Origin: a virus
Direction: 5' to 3' (one strand)
IMG/VR virus record: IMGVR_UViG_3300034375_003450
Coordinates: 1 to 60,157 of that record
Length of the DNA: 60,157 nt
The notes under the pieces are model-generated. The model was not told the DNA's origin. It ran no database searches and saw nothing but the letters and a program-made list of their open reading frames with translations. Both the position numbers and the translations under genes were made by a program. Positions 44,776 to 52,757 of this stretch are shown piece after piece (the stretch's first letter is position 1; the number at the start of each line of letters is the position of its first letter).

Positions 44776-45551
44776 CTCATGGATGGTTTGAGTCTTTAGT
44801 AAAGAAGACAGGAAAGAAGTACCTATCGTACTCTTCAATCAAGCATGCACTGCAAGACATTGCGCTGTTTGAATTATATATGCAAGGCAAGTTGCGTAAG
44901 GAATCGGAGGCACTCACTTTTGGGAGTGCTTACGATTGTCTTTTGTTTGAGCCTCACAAGTTTGACAATCAGTTTCACGTCATGGATGACACTGAGATTA
45001 TCAAAGAAGTCGGAGGCAAGAACCCTCGTGTCACGAAAGTGTACAAGGAATGGAAGGCTGAAGAAAAAACAAAAGCAAAAGACAAGACTGTTGTATCTAT
45101 AGAGGACTACCAACAATGCATCGACATGATAACAAGGCTCGATGAATCGAAGGTGCTGAACATATACCTAGATGGCGACTATCAAGTAGAGTTCTTACAA
45201 GAACTTGAAATTGGCGGGGAGGTAGTTCCCTTCCGCGGTTTCCTTGACTGCCTCGGCAAAGGATTCATAGCAGACAGTAAGTCTTCTCGTAGCGTGAAGG
45301 GATTCCCGAGAGATGTACGTGTATTCGGATACGACATACAAGCATTCCTATACACACACGCATTCGGAGTAAAGGATTTCTATTGGGTAGTGCAGGAGAA
45401 AGCATACCCGTATTTACCAGCAGTATATAAAGCATCAGAGGAAACCCTTGACTCTGGTAGACGTAAAGTGGCTCGTGCCTTGAGCATAATCAAGGAACAT
45501 TATGAGAATGACAAGCCATCGACTACGTTCTTTTTACAAGGGGAAATTTAA
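44772..45551 (+). CDS. RecE-like exonuclease (exodeoxyribonuclease VIII family)
   Basis: The product is 259 residues. It has LTFGSAYDCLLFEPHKFDNQF, then VVPFRGFLDCLGKGFIADSKSSRSVKGFPRDVRVFGYDIQAFLYTHAFG: the order GYD..QA with D and SKS fits the PD-(D/E)XK core of RecE-type nucleases (Asp in FLDCL, then ADSKSS). Such enzymes chew one strand from DNA ends to load the annealing protein encoded just upstream. Coupling by ATGA supports a functional pair. Confidence 0.75.
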   Translation: MTHGWFESLVKKTGKKYLSYSSIKHALQDIALFELYMQGKLRKESEALTFGSAYDCLLFEPHKFDNQFHVMDDTEIIKEVGGKNPRVTKVYKEWKAEEKTKAKDKTVVSIEDYQQCIDMITRLDESKVLNIYLDGDYQVEFLQELEIGGEVVPFRGFLDCLGKGFIADSKSSRSVKGFPRDVRVFGYDIQAFLYTHAFGVKDFYWVVQEKAYPYLPAVYKASEETLDSGRRKVARALSIIKEHYENDKPSTTFFLQGEI

Positions 45552-45564
45552 TCAATCAATTGCT

Positions 45565-45846
45565 ATGTCACAACAACAAAGCAAGGGAGTTTACATGGGA
45601 TATGTAGGCGAACGCAAAGAGTTTGATAGTGGTGTTGTCAAGTACAACATCTCTTTCAAGGAAGATCAGTTGGATGAGATGAAGAAGTATCTAACGGGCG
45701 CAGGTAATGTGAACGTGGACTTCATCATTAAGACCGACGGAACTGCATTCACGAGTGTGTTCAACCCACGTGCAAACGGGGGAGCGAACACTCAAAGCCA
45801 AGCCGCTAAAGCAGTGGCTCAAGGCAACGACGGATTGCCGTTCTAA
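45565..45846 (+). CDS. Single-stranded-DNA-binding-like protein
   Basis: I start at 45565 (MSQQQSKGVYMG), giving 93 residues. A small beta domain (VGERKEFDSGVVKYNISFKEDQLDEMKKYL) is followed by a Gln/Ala/Asn-rich linker and the tip GNDGLPF. An acidic-hydrophobic C-terminal tip ending in Pro-Phe is the protein-docking signal of SSB proteins. The domain is shorter than a normal OB fold, so it may be a reduced form. The place behind annealing and nuclease genes fits. Confidence 0.6.
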   Translation: MSQQQSKGVYMGYVGERKEFDSGVVKYNISFKEDQLDEMKKYLTGAGNVNVDFIIKTDGTAFTSVFNPRANGGANTQSQAAKAVAQGNDGLPF

Positions 45847-45851
45847 ATTAC

Positions 45852-45919
45852 TAATGTAAGGGAGGGGATTCAATCATGTTAAGCAAAACTCCCCTGTTCA
45901 AGGGCCCCTCCCTGCATTA
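45852..45919 (+). ncRNA. Long hairpin with a competing alternative, possible attenuator
   Basis: TAATG (45852-45856) and AGGGAGGGG (45859-45867) pair with CCCCTCCCT (45905-45913) and CATTA (45915-45919): 14 pairs enclosing about 37 bases. Inside the loop TCCCCT (45890-45895) can pair instead with AGGGGA (45863-45868). The two structures exclude each other. There is no T run, so it is not a plain terminator. It lies in the leader of the gene at 45932 and could control translation or mRNA stability. Confidence 0.55.
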
Positions 45920-45931
45920 ATACTTTACATT

Positions 45932-46129
45932 ATGAATGGAAACTTTGGAGATAAAAGAAAGACGGCTGGTGGTCAACACAGTGTGCGCACTTATAACATT
46001 AAATACAATAGACGAAAAAAAAGATGGCAACTAAACAAAGGAATAAACCCAATCTTCAGCGCGAAGCAGAAGGAGGACGTAGAGTGGTGGTACAAGGAAG
46101 TGATAACGAAGAACTGCGTGATATTCTAA
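45932..46129 (+). CDS. Hypothetical 65-residue basic protein
   Basis: The product begins MNGNFGDKRKTAGGQHSVRTYNIKYNRRKKRWQL and has KQKEDVEWWYKEV near the end. It is basic and Trp/Tyr-rich. Its second half overlaps the cyclotransferase frame by 106 bases, so one of the two starts may be misplaced. It follows the regulatory hairpin directly. The function is unknown. Confidence 0.5.
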   Translation: MNGNFGDKRKTAGGQHSVRTYNIKYNRRKKRWQLNKGINPIFSAKQKEDVEWWYKEVITKNCVIF

Positions 46130-46479
46130 TCGCTGTATACGGTACACTGAAGCGTGGCTTTGGTAACAACATACTACTAAGCAATGCTGTATACGTTTCG
46201 AATGCAAAGACAGAGAGACAATACCCTATGGTAGTACATGGATCAGGACTACCCTTTCTCGTAGAGAAGCCTGGTGTTGGATTCAACGTAGATGTAGAAC
46301 TATACTTAGTATCGGAGGATGAACTTAAACAATTGGATATGTTAGAAGGACACCCCGATTGGTATAAAAGAAAGAGACGAGGGGCGGTCACACCCGAAGG
46401 TGAAACGCTGTTGCCTTACATATATTTTGCACCCGATGAGTACTATCACAAATCAGAGACGCTTCATGAGTGCTACTAA
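46024..46479 (+). CDS. Gamma-glutamylcyclotransferase-like protein (AIG2 fold)
   Basis: The product is 151 residues if read from ATG at 46024, but the domain begins about residue 33 (ILIAVYGTLKRGFGNN), so a later non-ATG start near 46089 is possible. YGTLKRG..N is the phosphate-binding-like loop of the family; EDELKQLDMLEGHPDWYKRKR carries the usual acidic and Tyr positions. Such enzymes release 5-oxoproline from gamma-glutamyl amines. With the amidoligase and amidotransferase of this genome it forms a trio that predicted amide-modification systems often contain. Confidence 0.75.
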   Translation: MATKQRNKPNLQREAEGGRRVVVQGSDNEELRDILIAVYGTLKRGFGNNILLSNAVYVSNAKTERQYPMVVHGSGLPFLVEKPGVGFNVDVELYLVSEDELKQLDMLEGHPDWYKRKRRGAVTPEGETLLPYIYFAPDEYYHKSETLHECY

Positions 46480-47074
46480 ATGTTTTGTTGAGATAGGTAG
46501 TTGTGATTTTAACACACTGAATGACCTAGGTAAGAATGGGTGGACAGGAGTTATCATTGAGCCGGTACAAGAGTACCTAAACAACTTAGAGAAGCACGAT
46601 GGTGTAACGTACATGAACTGCGCGATTGATGTGAGTAGAGGCTCAAGACAGATGGATGTATTCAAGCAGTCTGTCATTGAAAAAGACAGAGACTTTGCGG
46701 GCATGAGTTCGTTCTCTGAGTACACTCTCAAGGGCAACAAGAACCTAGTGGAGTCAAGGTTAGTTGAATCAATTACCTATGACGACATGATAAAGGAGTC
46801 TGGTATAAGCCAGATCGACTTCTTAAAAATCGACACCGAAGGGCATGACTTGGTTATCCTTAATCAAGTTGCATACGAGGGTGCGTTGCGACCCAAACTG
46901 ATTAAGGCAGAGCACAAGCACGTTGCAAATGGATGGGCATCCATGAGGGAATTACTTGAGAGCAGAGAGTACCTAGTCTATCAAGAGTTTGATGACGTGT
47001 ATGCTATAGACATGCGCACCAGTTCTAGCAGAGATCCCTTCAAGAATCATTTCGAATTTAATCTGAAAGAATAA
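46466..47074 (+). CDS. FkbM family methyltransferase
   Basis: I start at 46466 (MSATKCFVEIGSCDFN), giving 202 residues. Motifs are VEIGSCDFNTLNDLGKNGWTGVIIEPVQEY (SAM-binding loop and acidic residue after the second strand) and QIDFLKIDTEGHDLVIL, the FkbM signature. Members methylate sugar hydroxyls or small molecules. A sulfotransferase and two glycosyltransferases elsewhere in the genome suggest glycan decoration. It overlaps the cyclotransferase end by 14 bases and the next start as TAATG. Confidence 0.75.
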   Translation: MSATKCFVEIGSCDFNTLNDLGKNGWTGVIIEPVQEYLNNLEKHDGVTYMNCAIDVSRGSRQMDVFKQSVIEKDRDFAGMSSFSEYTLKGNKNLVESRLVESITYDDMIKESGISQIDFLKIDTEGHDLVILNQVAYEGALRPKLIKAEHKHVANGWASMRELLESREYLVYQEFDDVYAIDMRTSSSRDPFKNHFEFNLKE

Positions 47075-47301
47075 TGGACAAGATATGTAAGAGCGCGTAT
47101 CGCGCCAACATGTGCACTCTTGTACGCGCGCAAGTGGATGAGCAGTTAGAGAAATTAGCGACACTGCACACTTCGTTTGGTACTAAAGGTAAGGGTGATA
47201 AAAGAACAAAGAAGGAACTTAAGGAAGCAGAGGCTGTGCTGTACAGGGAAATCAAAAGGCTAGTGCCAGAGTATTACAAACGAATTATAATTGACAAGTA
47301 A
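47074..47301 (+). CDS. Hypothetical helical basic protein, 75 residues
   Basis: The product begins MDKICKSAYRANMCTLVRAQVDEQLEKL and has a Lys-rich turn (GTKGKGDKRTKKELKEAE). It is almost all helix. It shares TAATG with the methyltransferase upstream and with the next gene. No domain was recognised. Confidence 0.55.
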   Translation: MDKICKSAYRANMCTLVRAQVDEQLEKLATLHTSFGTKGKGDKRTKKELKEAEAVLYREIKRLVPEYYKRIIIDK

Positions 47302-47528
47302 TGAATAAGTCTCAACTAAGAGAGATGAACAATACCTCTCTCAATAATAATGCGATACCAATGAAGAAACTGCAACCATTCAGAAGAAGTGATGGGCGGT
47401 TATTGGTTGGTCGCTACAAAGGTCAATCGCTCAAAGATGTACCTAGGTCATACATTACATGGATGCTCAACAACATTGAGTTGGACTCATCCTCTATTAG
47501 TTACTTGAGAAATGAAAAACTAATATGA
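47301..47528 (+). CDS. Small protein with GRYKGQSLKDVP motif (DUF3820-like)
   Basis: The product is 75 residues. RLLVGRYKGQSLKDVPRSYITWMLNNIELD matches the pattern of DUF3820-like modules (Gly-x-Tyr/Lys-Gly, then VP..Y..W), which occur alone or attached to exonucleases. The role is unclear; a DNA-metabolism link is inferred from neighbours. It overlaps the next gene by 4 bases (ATGA). Confidence 0.6.
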   Translation: MNKSQLREMNNTSLNNNAIPMKKLQPFRRSDGRLLVGRYKGQSLKDVPRSYITWMLNNIELDSSSISYLRNEKLI

Positions 47529-47974
47529 CTGAGTATCAAATAGAAAGAAGCATAGAGCAGAACGCTATAACCCTAGCGACCTCTGTGTTCTCGAAGATTA
47601 ACCGAGCACACAAGGAAAGTTTAACAATGAGCAGAAGGGATAGAGAGTTAGTGGAAACTAGGCAGATGATATGGGCTTATCTAAAAGAGAACACAAGACT
47701 TACCATGTCCTATATGGGCAGTGTATTTAATAGACACCACAGTACCGTGATAGCAGGTCTAAGGGTGCATAACAAGAACATGGATGTGTTCAGCAATGGT
47801 AAGCCTATTAACCCCTTGTATGTAAGCAAGTATGAAGAGGGTTCAGTTATCCTCGATCAGGCGCTTGCCCACACACGTGAGAAGAATAAGTCCCTAGTGT
47901 ACCGAGTAGTATTATACACCAACAACACTGAGACGTTAGATAAATATGAAATAGTAAATGTAACCAAGGTATGA
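47525..47974 (+). CDS. DnaA domain IV-like DNA-binding protein
   Basis: The product is 149 residues. Residues about 36-85 read SRRDRELVETRQMIWAYLKENTRLTMSYMGSVFNRHHSTVIAGLRVHNKN. This follows the DNA-binding domain IV of DnaA: a basic helix, then (M/L)..(I/M)G..F.R.HSTV, the DnaA signature sequence that reads the DnaA box. No AAA+ ATPase precedes it, so it is an orphan box-binding domain. It may direct the host or phage replisome to the origin. The C-terminal 60 residues are a separate small domain of unknown role. Confidence 0.65.
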   Translation: MTEYQIERSIEQNAITLATSVFSKINRAHKESLTMSRRDRELVETRQMIWAYLKENTRLTMSYMGSVFNRHHSTVIAGLRVHNKNMDVFSNGKPINPLYVSKYEEGSVILDQALAHTREKNKSLVYRVVLYTNNTETLDKYEIVNVTKV

Positions 47975-48609
47975 TTATATCAGACAAATTTAAGTTCATC
48001 TTCGTAAAGATTCCGAAGAACGCAAGCACCTCAATGGAGGAAGCACTGCTTAAACTAGACCCAGAGGCAATGGTCATGGATAATAATAGTCCACCATTTG
48101 GTCACGAGACAATGGCTACTATCAAAAAGATAGCCGGTGAAGATAGGTGGAACGAGTACTTTAAGTTTGGGTTTGTCAGAAATCCGGAGAGAAGATTTAT
48201 ATCACACTATGTATACAACTGCGATTACCACTACAGGAATAACCCCAGTGTTGCGTGGGTGTTTGACGAGACAGGCAACTTCCCTGCCCCGGAAGACAAA
48301 ATAATAACAAGGGATATGCTCATGCAGTTTCATTTCTTTGACAAGTTCTGGAGTAAGCCCTACCTTAAGTATCAGCAGGTTGAATGGATGGAAGATGACA
48401 TGTGGCTAGGCGTGGTTGAAAACATCGAGGAGGATTGGCAGTATGTTTGTGAGCGCATTGGAGAAACCATTCCGCTGTTTAAAACTAATGCTACCAACTC
48501 TAAGATCTGGAGTCTAGGCGATGAGGCCAAGAAGGTTTTTGAAATCTTGTATGAAGATGACATAAAAATGTACAACGACAGGATAGCATATGGAATGGGA
48601 CTTAAGTGA
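47971..48609 (+). CDS. Sulfotransferase family protein
   Basis: The product is 212 residues. FVKIPKNASTSM (11-22) matches the 5'-phosphosulfate-binding loop and KFGFVRNPERRFISHY (65-80) the 3'-phosphate-binding motif of carbohydrate sulfotransferases. Such enzymes move sulfate from PAPS to sugar or protein hydroxyls. PAPS must come from the host. Phage sulfotransferases are uncommon. The substrate could be a phage-fibre glycan or a host surface glycan. The start overlaps the preceding stop by 4 bases. Confidence 0.75.
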   Translation: MIISDKFKFIFVKIPKNASTSMEEALLKLDPEAMVMDNNSPPFGHETMATIKKIAGEDRWNEYFKFGFVRNPERRFISHYVYNCDYHYRNNPSVAWVFDETGNFPAPEDKIITRDMLMQFHFFDKFWSKPYLKYQQVEWMEDDMWLGVVENIEEDWQYVCERIGETIPLFKTNATNSKIWSLGDEAKKVFEILYEDDIKMYNDRIAYGMGLK

Positions 48610-48886
48610 GAAGCAACCTATACACTACTATAATGTAGACATTATATGGCAGACCAAGCGTGGCAAAAAAATGTATACCAATAAATGGAAAGGGCTAGAG
48701 TGTGTGAGCAGAGCGAAAGACCTTAAGGGTTTGAATAAGGATAAGAAAGCATTAGAATTTTTAGAGGGCCTTACAAAACTTACAGCCAAGAAACTAAACT
48801 TCAGAGTATACAAAATCAATAGCAAAGAGATAGTAGGGTACTCAGAGATTCACAAAGAAAAAGACTACGACAATGAGTTCAAGTGA
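48590..48886 (+). CDS. Hypothetical basic 98-residue protein
   Basis: The product begins MEWDLSEKQPIHYYNVDIIWQTKRGKKM and is Lys-rich with a helical centre (SRAKDLKGLNKDKKALEFLEGL). It overlaps the sulfotransferase end by 20 bases and the primase start by 14. It may be an accessory to the primase-helicase. No domain was recognised. Confidence 0.55.
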   Translation: MEWDLSEKQPIHYYNVDIIWQTKRGKKMYTNKWKGLECVSRAKDLKGLNKDKKALEFLEGLTKLTAKKLNFRVYKINSKEIVGYSEIHKEKDYDNEFK

Positions 48887-50663
48887 GACAATCACAATGT
48901 TTCCGTCTGTAACGGATATAGATAACCCACATTACACAACACTAGATGAATCCCTCACACGTATACGTGAAGGAAAAAGTCAAGCCAAGGTCGAGCAAGT
49001 TAGAGCAGGCAATAAGGATGTAAAGAAAACCCTGCCTATCGCACTGTTCTCTGGTGTATTTGAAGGCAGAAGAGACAGCCAGATCCTGGGGCATAGCGGT
49101 ATAATAGTATTGGACTTTGACCATATAGATGTAGAGGATTACAAGTCATTACTTGGCACCGATGATTACATACGTGCCTGTTGGACGTCTCCGAGTGGAG
49201 ACGGATTGAAAGCACTTGTACAGGTTACAAATCCCGAGAGACACCGTGATCACTTCCGTGCGTTGCAAGCCTACTTCGATAGAACATATGGACTAGAGGT
49301 TGACCCTTCTGGAATAAATCTTTCGCGTGCTTGCTTTGAAAGTTATGACCCAGACCTTGTAAGTAATGAAGACCCTCATGTGTTTGGGCTAATGCTTTCA
49401 GAAGGCAGTGAGCATCAAGAGGTAGTACAGCGTGAGGCATACACCGACTACGAGAAGTTAGATATTGTAGTACACATGATACGCAAGGCTGATGATGGAG
49501 ATAAACATCGTACGCTTTTACGTGCTTCCATATTGTGTGGTGGATACATCGCCGCAGGAAGGATGGAAGAGGACGAAGCACTGCGTGTTATGGAGCGTGA
49601 ACTTGTACGTAGAGATGTACAAGACATAGACCTAGCACGTAAGACTATGGGTGACGGCATCAACCAGGGTAAGACCATGCCTATCCGTGAGATTATTGAT
49701 GACGAGAACAAGATTAAAAGAGAGTTCCGTATCAACGATGGAGACATGTCTTTTATATCTTCGGATGCCACTGATCTGGAATGGATAAATGATTTCGCAA
49801 CAGGTAAGATAGAGAAGGGACTTACCACCGGGCTAACAAACCTAGATAAGTACTACTTGTTTAAGAAAGAGTTTACTATTATCAATGGTCACAGTAATGT
49901 AGGTAAGACTACAATGGCCTTGTATCTAATGGTGACAGCATCTGTACTACACAATTGGAGATGGATTATATATTCTTCCGAGAACAGAACTGCCGCTGTT
50001 AAGATGAGGCTTATGGAGTTCTTAGTTGATGTACCTGTTAGTGACATGCACTATGAGGAAAGAGTAGCCGCATACAAGTGGGTGAACAAACATTTTACGA
50101 TTATAAATAACAATCAAGTGTATAGTTACACCGACCTTATAGTATTCGCTGAGAAACTTATACGACAAGAGCCTTATGATGGTATACTGATTGACCCTTA
50201 CAACTCATTGAAGACAACCATATCAAAGAACGCTCAACTATCTTCTCATGAGTATCACTACGAGGCCGCATCAGAACTACTCACCTTTAGTGTCAACAAC
50301 AACATGGCAGTGTGGCTGAACACCCACTCGGTTACTGAGGCTCAAAGAATTAAAGGCCCCGATGGATTGCCTGTAGCACCGAGTGCTGCTATGACTGAGG
50401 GCGGCGGTAAGTTCGTGAATAGGGCCGATTCTTTCCTCACATTTCATAGAAAAACGCAGTCAAACGACTACGATATACGCCAACGTACAGAGATTCATGT
50501 GCGTAAACAACGTAACCAAGAGACCGGTGGTCAACCCACACCTTGGGATGATCCTGTGGTTCTTGAAATCAATAGTTCACGTACAGGTTTTAGGAATCTT
50601 GGTAGTAGTGAAAAAAGTTTTACTCCTTTAGCGTACAAGAACAGTAGTTTAGACTTATATTAG
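48873..50663 (+). CDS. Primase-helicase: BT4734/VirE-like N-terminus plus DnaB/Twinkle-like helicase
   Basis: The product is 596 residues. Residues about 1-170 match the BT4734-like/VirE N-terminal family: LPIALFSGVFEGRRDSQILGHSGIIVLDFDHID, then ACWTSPSGDGLKALVQV, a fold related to archaeo-eukaryotic primases, with the acid pair DFDH and the SPSGDG loop. The C-terminal part is a RecA-type helicase: Walker A GHSNVGKT near 339-346 and Walker B ILIDP near 436, then VWLNTHSV. It would prime and unwind at the phage fork. No phage DNA polymerase is seen, so a host polymerase is presumably recruited. Confidence 0.8.
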   Translation: MSSSETITMFPSVTDIDNPHYTTLDESLTRIREGKSQAKVEQVRAGNKDVKKTLPIALFSGVFEGRRDSQILGHSGIIVLDFDHIDVEDYKSLLGTDDYIRACWTSPSGDGLKALVQVTNPERHRDHFRALQAYFDRTYGLEVDPSGINLSRACFESYDPDLVSNEDPHVFGLMLSEGSEHQEVVQREAYTDYEKLDIVVHMIRKADDGDKHRTLLRASILCGGYIAAGRMEEDEALRVMERELVRRDVQDIDLARKTMGDGINQGKTMPIREIIDDENKIKREFRINDGDMSFISSDATDLEWINDFATGKIEKGLTTGLTNLDKYYLFKKEFTIINGHSNVGKTTMALYLMVTASVLHNWRWIIYSSENRTAAVKMRLMEFLVDVPVSDMHYEERVAAYKWVNKHFTIINNNQVYSYTDLIVFAEKLIRQEPYDGILIDPYNSLKTTISKNAQLSSHEYHYEAASELLTFSVNNNMAVWLNTHSVTEAQRIKGPDGLPVAPSAAMTEGGGKFVNRADSFLTFHRKTQSNDYDIRQRTEIHVRKQRNQETGGQPTPWDDPVVLEINSSRTGFRNLGSSEKSFTPLAYKNSSLDLY

Positions 50664-50666
50664 AGG

Positions 50667-51041
50667 GTGGATGAAGTCACCGAAATCAAATTGGAGTTAC
50701 CAAAGCCGCCTTCGCTTAATCAATTTTACAGTGGGAGGCATTACGCGGTACGCTCAAAGTACAAAAAAACTTACTGGGAAAAAATCCAAAAGGTTCTTGA
50801 AGGATTTGATAAGTGGCACATGGAGTCTATGTCTATTCATGTTTACTACAATTGCCGTTATGATGTTGATAACGCTATTTGTTGCAGTAAATTTCTTGCT
50901 GATTATCTACGAAACAATGGTTATATTGATGACGATAGTCCTAGATTTTTCACATCACAGTCTACGCATTACGACGGGACGGTGGCCAAGGACACCTTTG
51001 TAGCAAAAATAAAAGCGCATGGATACGAAACTATTAAGTAA
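50667..51041 (+). CDS. RusA-like Holliday junction resolvase
   Basis: I use GTG at 50667 (MDEVTEIKLELPKPPS) as start, three bases after the preceding stop. The product is 124 residues. Motifs are PPSLNQFYSGRHYAVRSKYK near the N-terminus and YDVDNAICCSKFLADYLRNNGYIDDDS, where D..N..C and DDD give the acidic residues of RusA-type resolvases (usual form DxDN ... DD). It would resolve branched DNA made by the annealing pathway. Confidence 0.75.
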   Translation: MDEVTEIKLELPKPPSLNQFYSGRHYAVRSKYKKTYWEKIQKVLEGFDKWHMESMSIHVYYNCRYDVDNAICCSKFLADYLRNNGYIDDDSPRFFTSQSTHYDGTVAKDTFVAKIKAHGYETIK

Positions 51042-51243
51042 AGTTTATTTCCTGGCGACTGCAAGAATGCAGGAAGCAGCCATAGAGTTGTACGAAGACC
51101 TACACACAAACAGTGGTGAGGCTCGTACCGATGCTGAACGTCTGCATAACACCATACGAAAGCATAAGAGAAGCATAGATACAGAATTTGATTTAATAAG
51201 AGCCGCATTGTTAGAGCATTATGATGACGCTGATTTATCTTGA
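51019..51243 (+). CDS. Hypothetical helical 74-residue protein
   Basis: The product begins MDTKLLSKVYFLATARMQEAAIELYEDL, entirely helical with a basic centre (NTIRKHKRSIDTEFDLI) and an acidic end. It overlaps both neighbours (22 and 23 bases). The function is unknown. Confidence 0.55.
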   Translation: MDTKLLSKVYFLATARMQEAAIELYEDLHTNSGEARTDAERLHNTIRKHKRSIDTEFDLIRAALLEHYDDADLS

Positions 51244-52186
51244 CGGCCTAAATGGTATCAACTATCACCGGCTAATGACACCCTTCCTTAGACTTAAGGA
51301 AGAGGAGGATCTGGAGATACACTTTATAGAAAACTTTAATGACCTTAAAGAGTTCGACCTTTCAAAGGTCAAGAACCTTGTAGGGTCAAGAAGGTTTAGC
51401 GTCTCCAATCATAAAGCATTCAAGCAGTATCTGGTAGACAATGATGTCAAACTTATATTAGACAACGATGACTATTGGAAACTACCAAAGGATAATCCTG
51501 CTTACGAATACTACAAGAACCATCAGTCAAAAGATATCAAGGCGAGTATACTCATAGCCGATGAGATTTGGAGTCCCTCTGCGTTTCTTGTAGAGATAAT
51601 GAAAGACATAAACCCTTCCGCTGTATACCGGGTGATACCGAATACCATACATCAAAAGGAGGAGCAATGGATTGATTGGGAAAAGGATATGCCTAAAGAC
51701 TACAAGGTTCGCTTTGGATATCTCGGAGCCAATGGACATCAAAAAGATTTAGAGCAGATGGGTATGACGTTTGAAGACCATGAGTTATATTGCATGGGTC
51801 TGATGGACTATCCAGAAAAGTTAAAAGCAAAGTATAGAATGAACCCTGTGGATATTACTCAGTACGCTAAGTTGTACAAGTTCTTCGATGTCTCCCTTAG
51901 CCCCTTGAAGGACTCCAAGTTCAACAAAAGCAAGTCTGAATTAAAAGTAGTTGAAGCAGGGTTCACTCGTACTGCAATCATAGCATCAAACGTAACGCCA
52001 TATAAGGAGGTTATAAAGCACGGAGAGACAGGCATCCTGTGTGACACACCACAAGAATGGAAGGAGGCCGTAGAGGGCATGACATTACCCAAGGCTATGA
52101 GGCTTGGTAAGAATCTTTACGAGTATTGTAAAGAGCATTATGATTTGTCTACCATAAATAAACTGCGGCTTGAAGGACTCTCATGA
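51221..52186 (+). CDS. Glycosyltransferase, GT4/GT1-like
   Basis: The product is 321 residues. The N-terminus has LIYLDGLNGINYHRLMTPFLRL; the middle has ILDNDDYW and IADEIWSPSAFL; the C-terminal domain has FDVSLSPLKDSKFNKSKSELKVVEAGFTRTAIIASNVTPYKEVIKHGETGILCD, the nucleotide-sugar-binding region of GT4-type enzymes with the E..A and G.L elements. It transfers sugar from a nucleotide donor; the acceptor is unknown. It may act with the sulfotransferase and FkbM methyltransferase encoded nearby. Confidence 0.8.
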   Translation: MMTLIYLDGLNGINYHRLMTPFLRLKEEEDLEIHFIENFNDLKEFDLSKVKNLVGSRRFSVSNHKAFKQYLVDNDVKLILDNDDYWKLPKDNPAYEYYKNHQSKDIKASILIADEIWSPSAFLVEIMKDINPSAVYRVIPNTIHQKEEQWIDWEKDMPKDYKVRFGYLGANGHQKDLEQMGMTFEDHELYCMGLMDYPEKLKAKYRMNPVDITQYAKLYKFFDVSLSPLKDSKFNKSKSELKVVEAGFTRTAIIASNVTPYKEVIKHGETGILCDTPQEWKEAVEGMTLPKAMRLGKNLYEYCKEHYDLSTINKLRLEGLS

Positions 52187-52692
52187 AAGACCAGATCCCA
52201 TCATACCTAAAAGAATATGCCAATGACCTTACGTTAAGAAGGATTGATGCTAATCGCAGAAGGTATAAGGGTACTCACAAACAGAGAAAGGGTACAAAGC
52301 AATCAGTATTATTGGGAGAAGTATCAAGAGAGTATTACACAGAGTACATAGGCATACTTGGTGAGTTGCTTATCCGTCATTACTTTGAGGTTACACCAGA
52401 GGTAACTAGATATACAGTGTCTACGCTGTTAAAAGAAACAAAGAATGTTACTGATGACCCAGACATTATAGTAGAGTCAACAAAGATTAAGTACGGACTT
52501 AGTGTAAAGACTTGTGAGAAAACATTCAAGGCTAACAAGAGAGCGATGGATAAAGAAGAGTCCGACATAGTACTCTTCATCTTGTTTACATCACCAGACG
52601 AATATCTATTTGCCGATTTCACACCCGACGATGTAAGGCTCTGGGATGTAAGGCACGCATACTCACCCTATTACGAAATGAAACCTCTATAG
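52183..52692 (+). CDS. Putative PD-(D/E)XK-like nuclease
   Basis: The product is 169 residues. The first 50 residues are basic. YIGILGELLIRHYF gives a helix with Glu, DPDIIV an Asp on a strand, and YGLSVKTCEK a strand with S-x-K: spaced like the E..D..(E/S)xK core of restriction-endonuclease folds. SDIVLFILF is the following strand. No named family is recognised, so this is a structural guess. The start overlaps the glycosyltransferase stop by 4 bases. It ends the rightward operon. Confidence 0.4.
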   Translation: MKDQIPSYLKEYANDLTLRRIDANRRRYKGTHKQRKGTKQSVLLGEVSREYYTEYIGILGELLIRHYFEVTPEVTRYTVSTLLKETKNVTDDPDIIVESTKIKYGLSVKTCEKTFKANKRAMDKEESDIVLFILFTSPDEYLFADFTPDDVRLWDVRHAYSPYYEMKPL

Positions 52693-52731
52693 ATACGTTT
52701 TGTATCTTCGATGCTCCCACAATTTCGTGGG
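52692..52731 (+). promoter_or_regulatory. Two consecutive short hairpins in a gene leader
   Basis: GATAC (52692-52696) pairs with GTATC (52702-52706), and CCCAC (52716-52720) pairs with GTGGG (52727-52731). Neither is followed by a T run, so they are not clear terminators. They lie between the nuclease-like gene and a 32-residue ORF, with a one-mismatch -7 element (TATCTTCG) overlapping the first. Confidence 0.35.
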
Positions 52732-52757
52732 TTACAAACAATTATTTATCGCTCATT

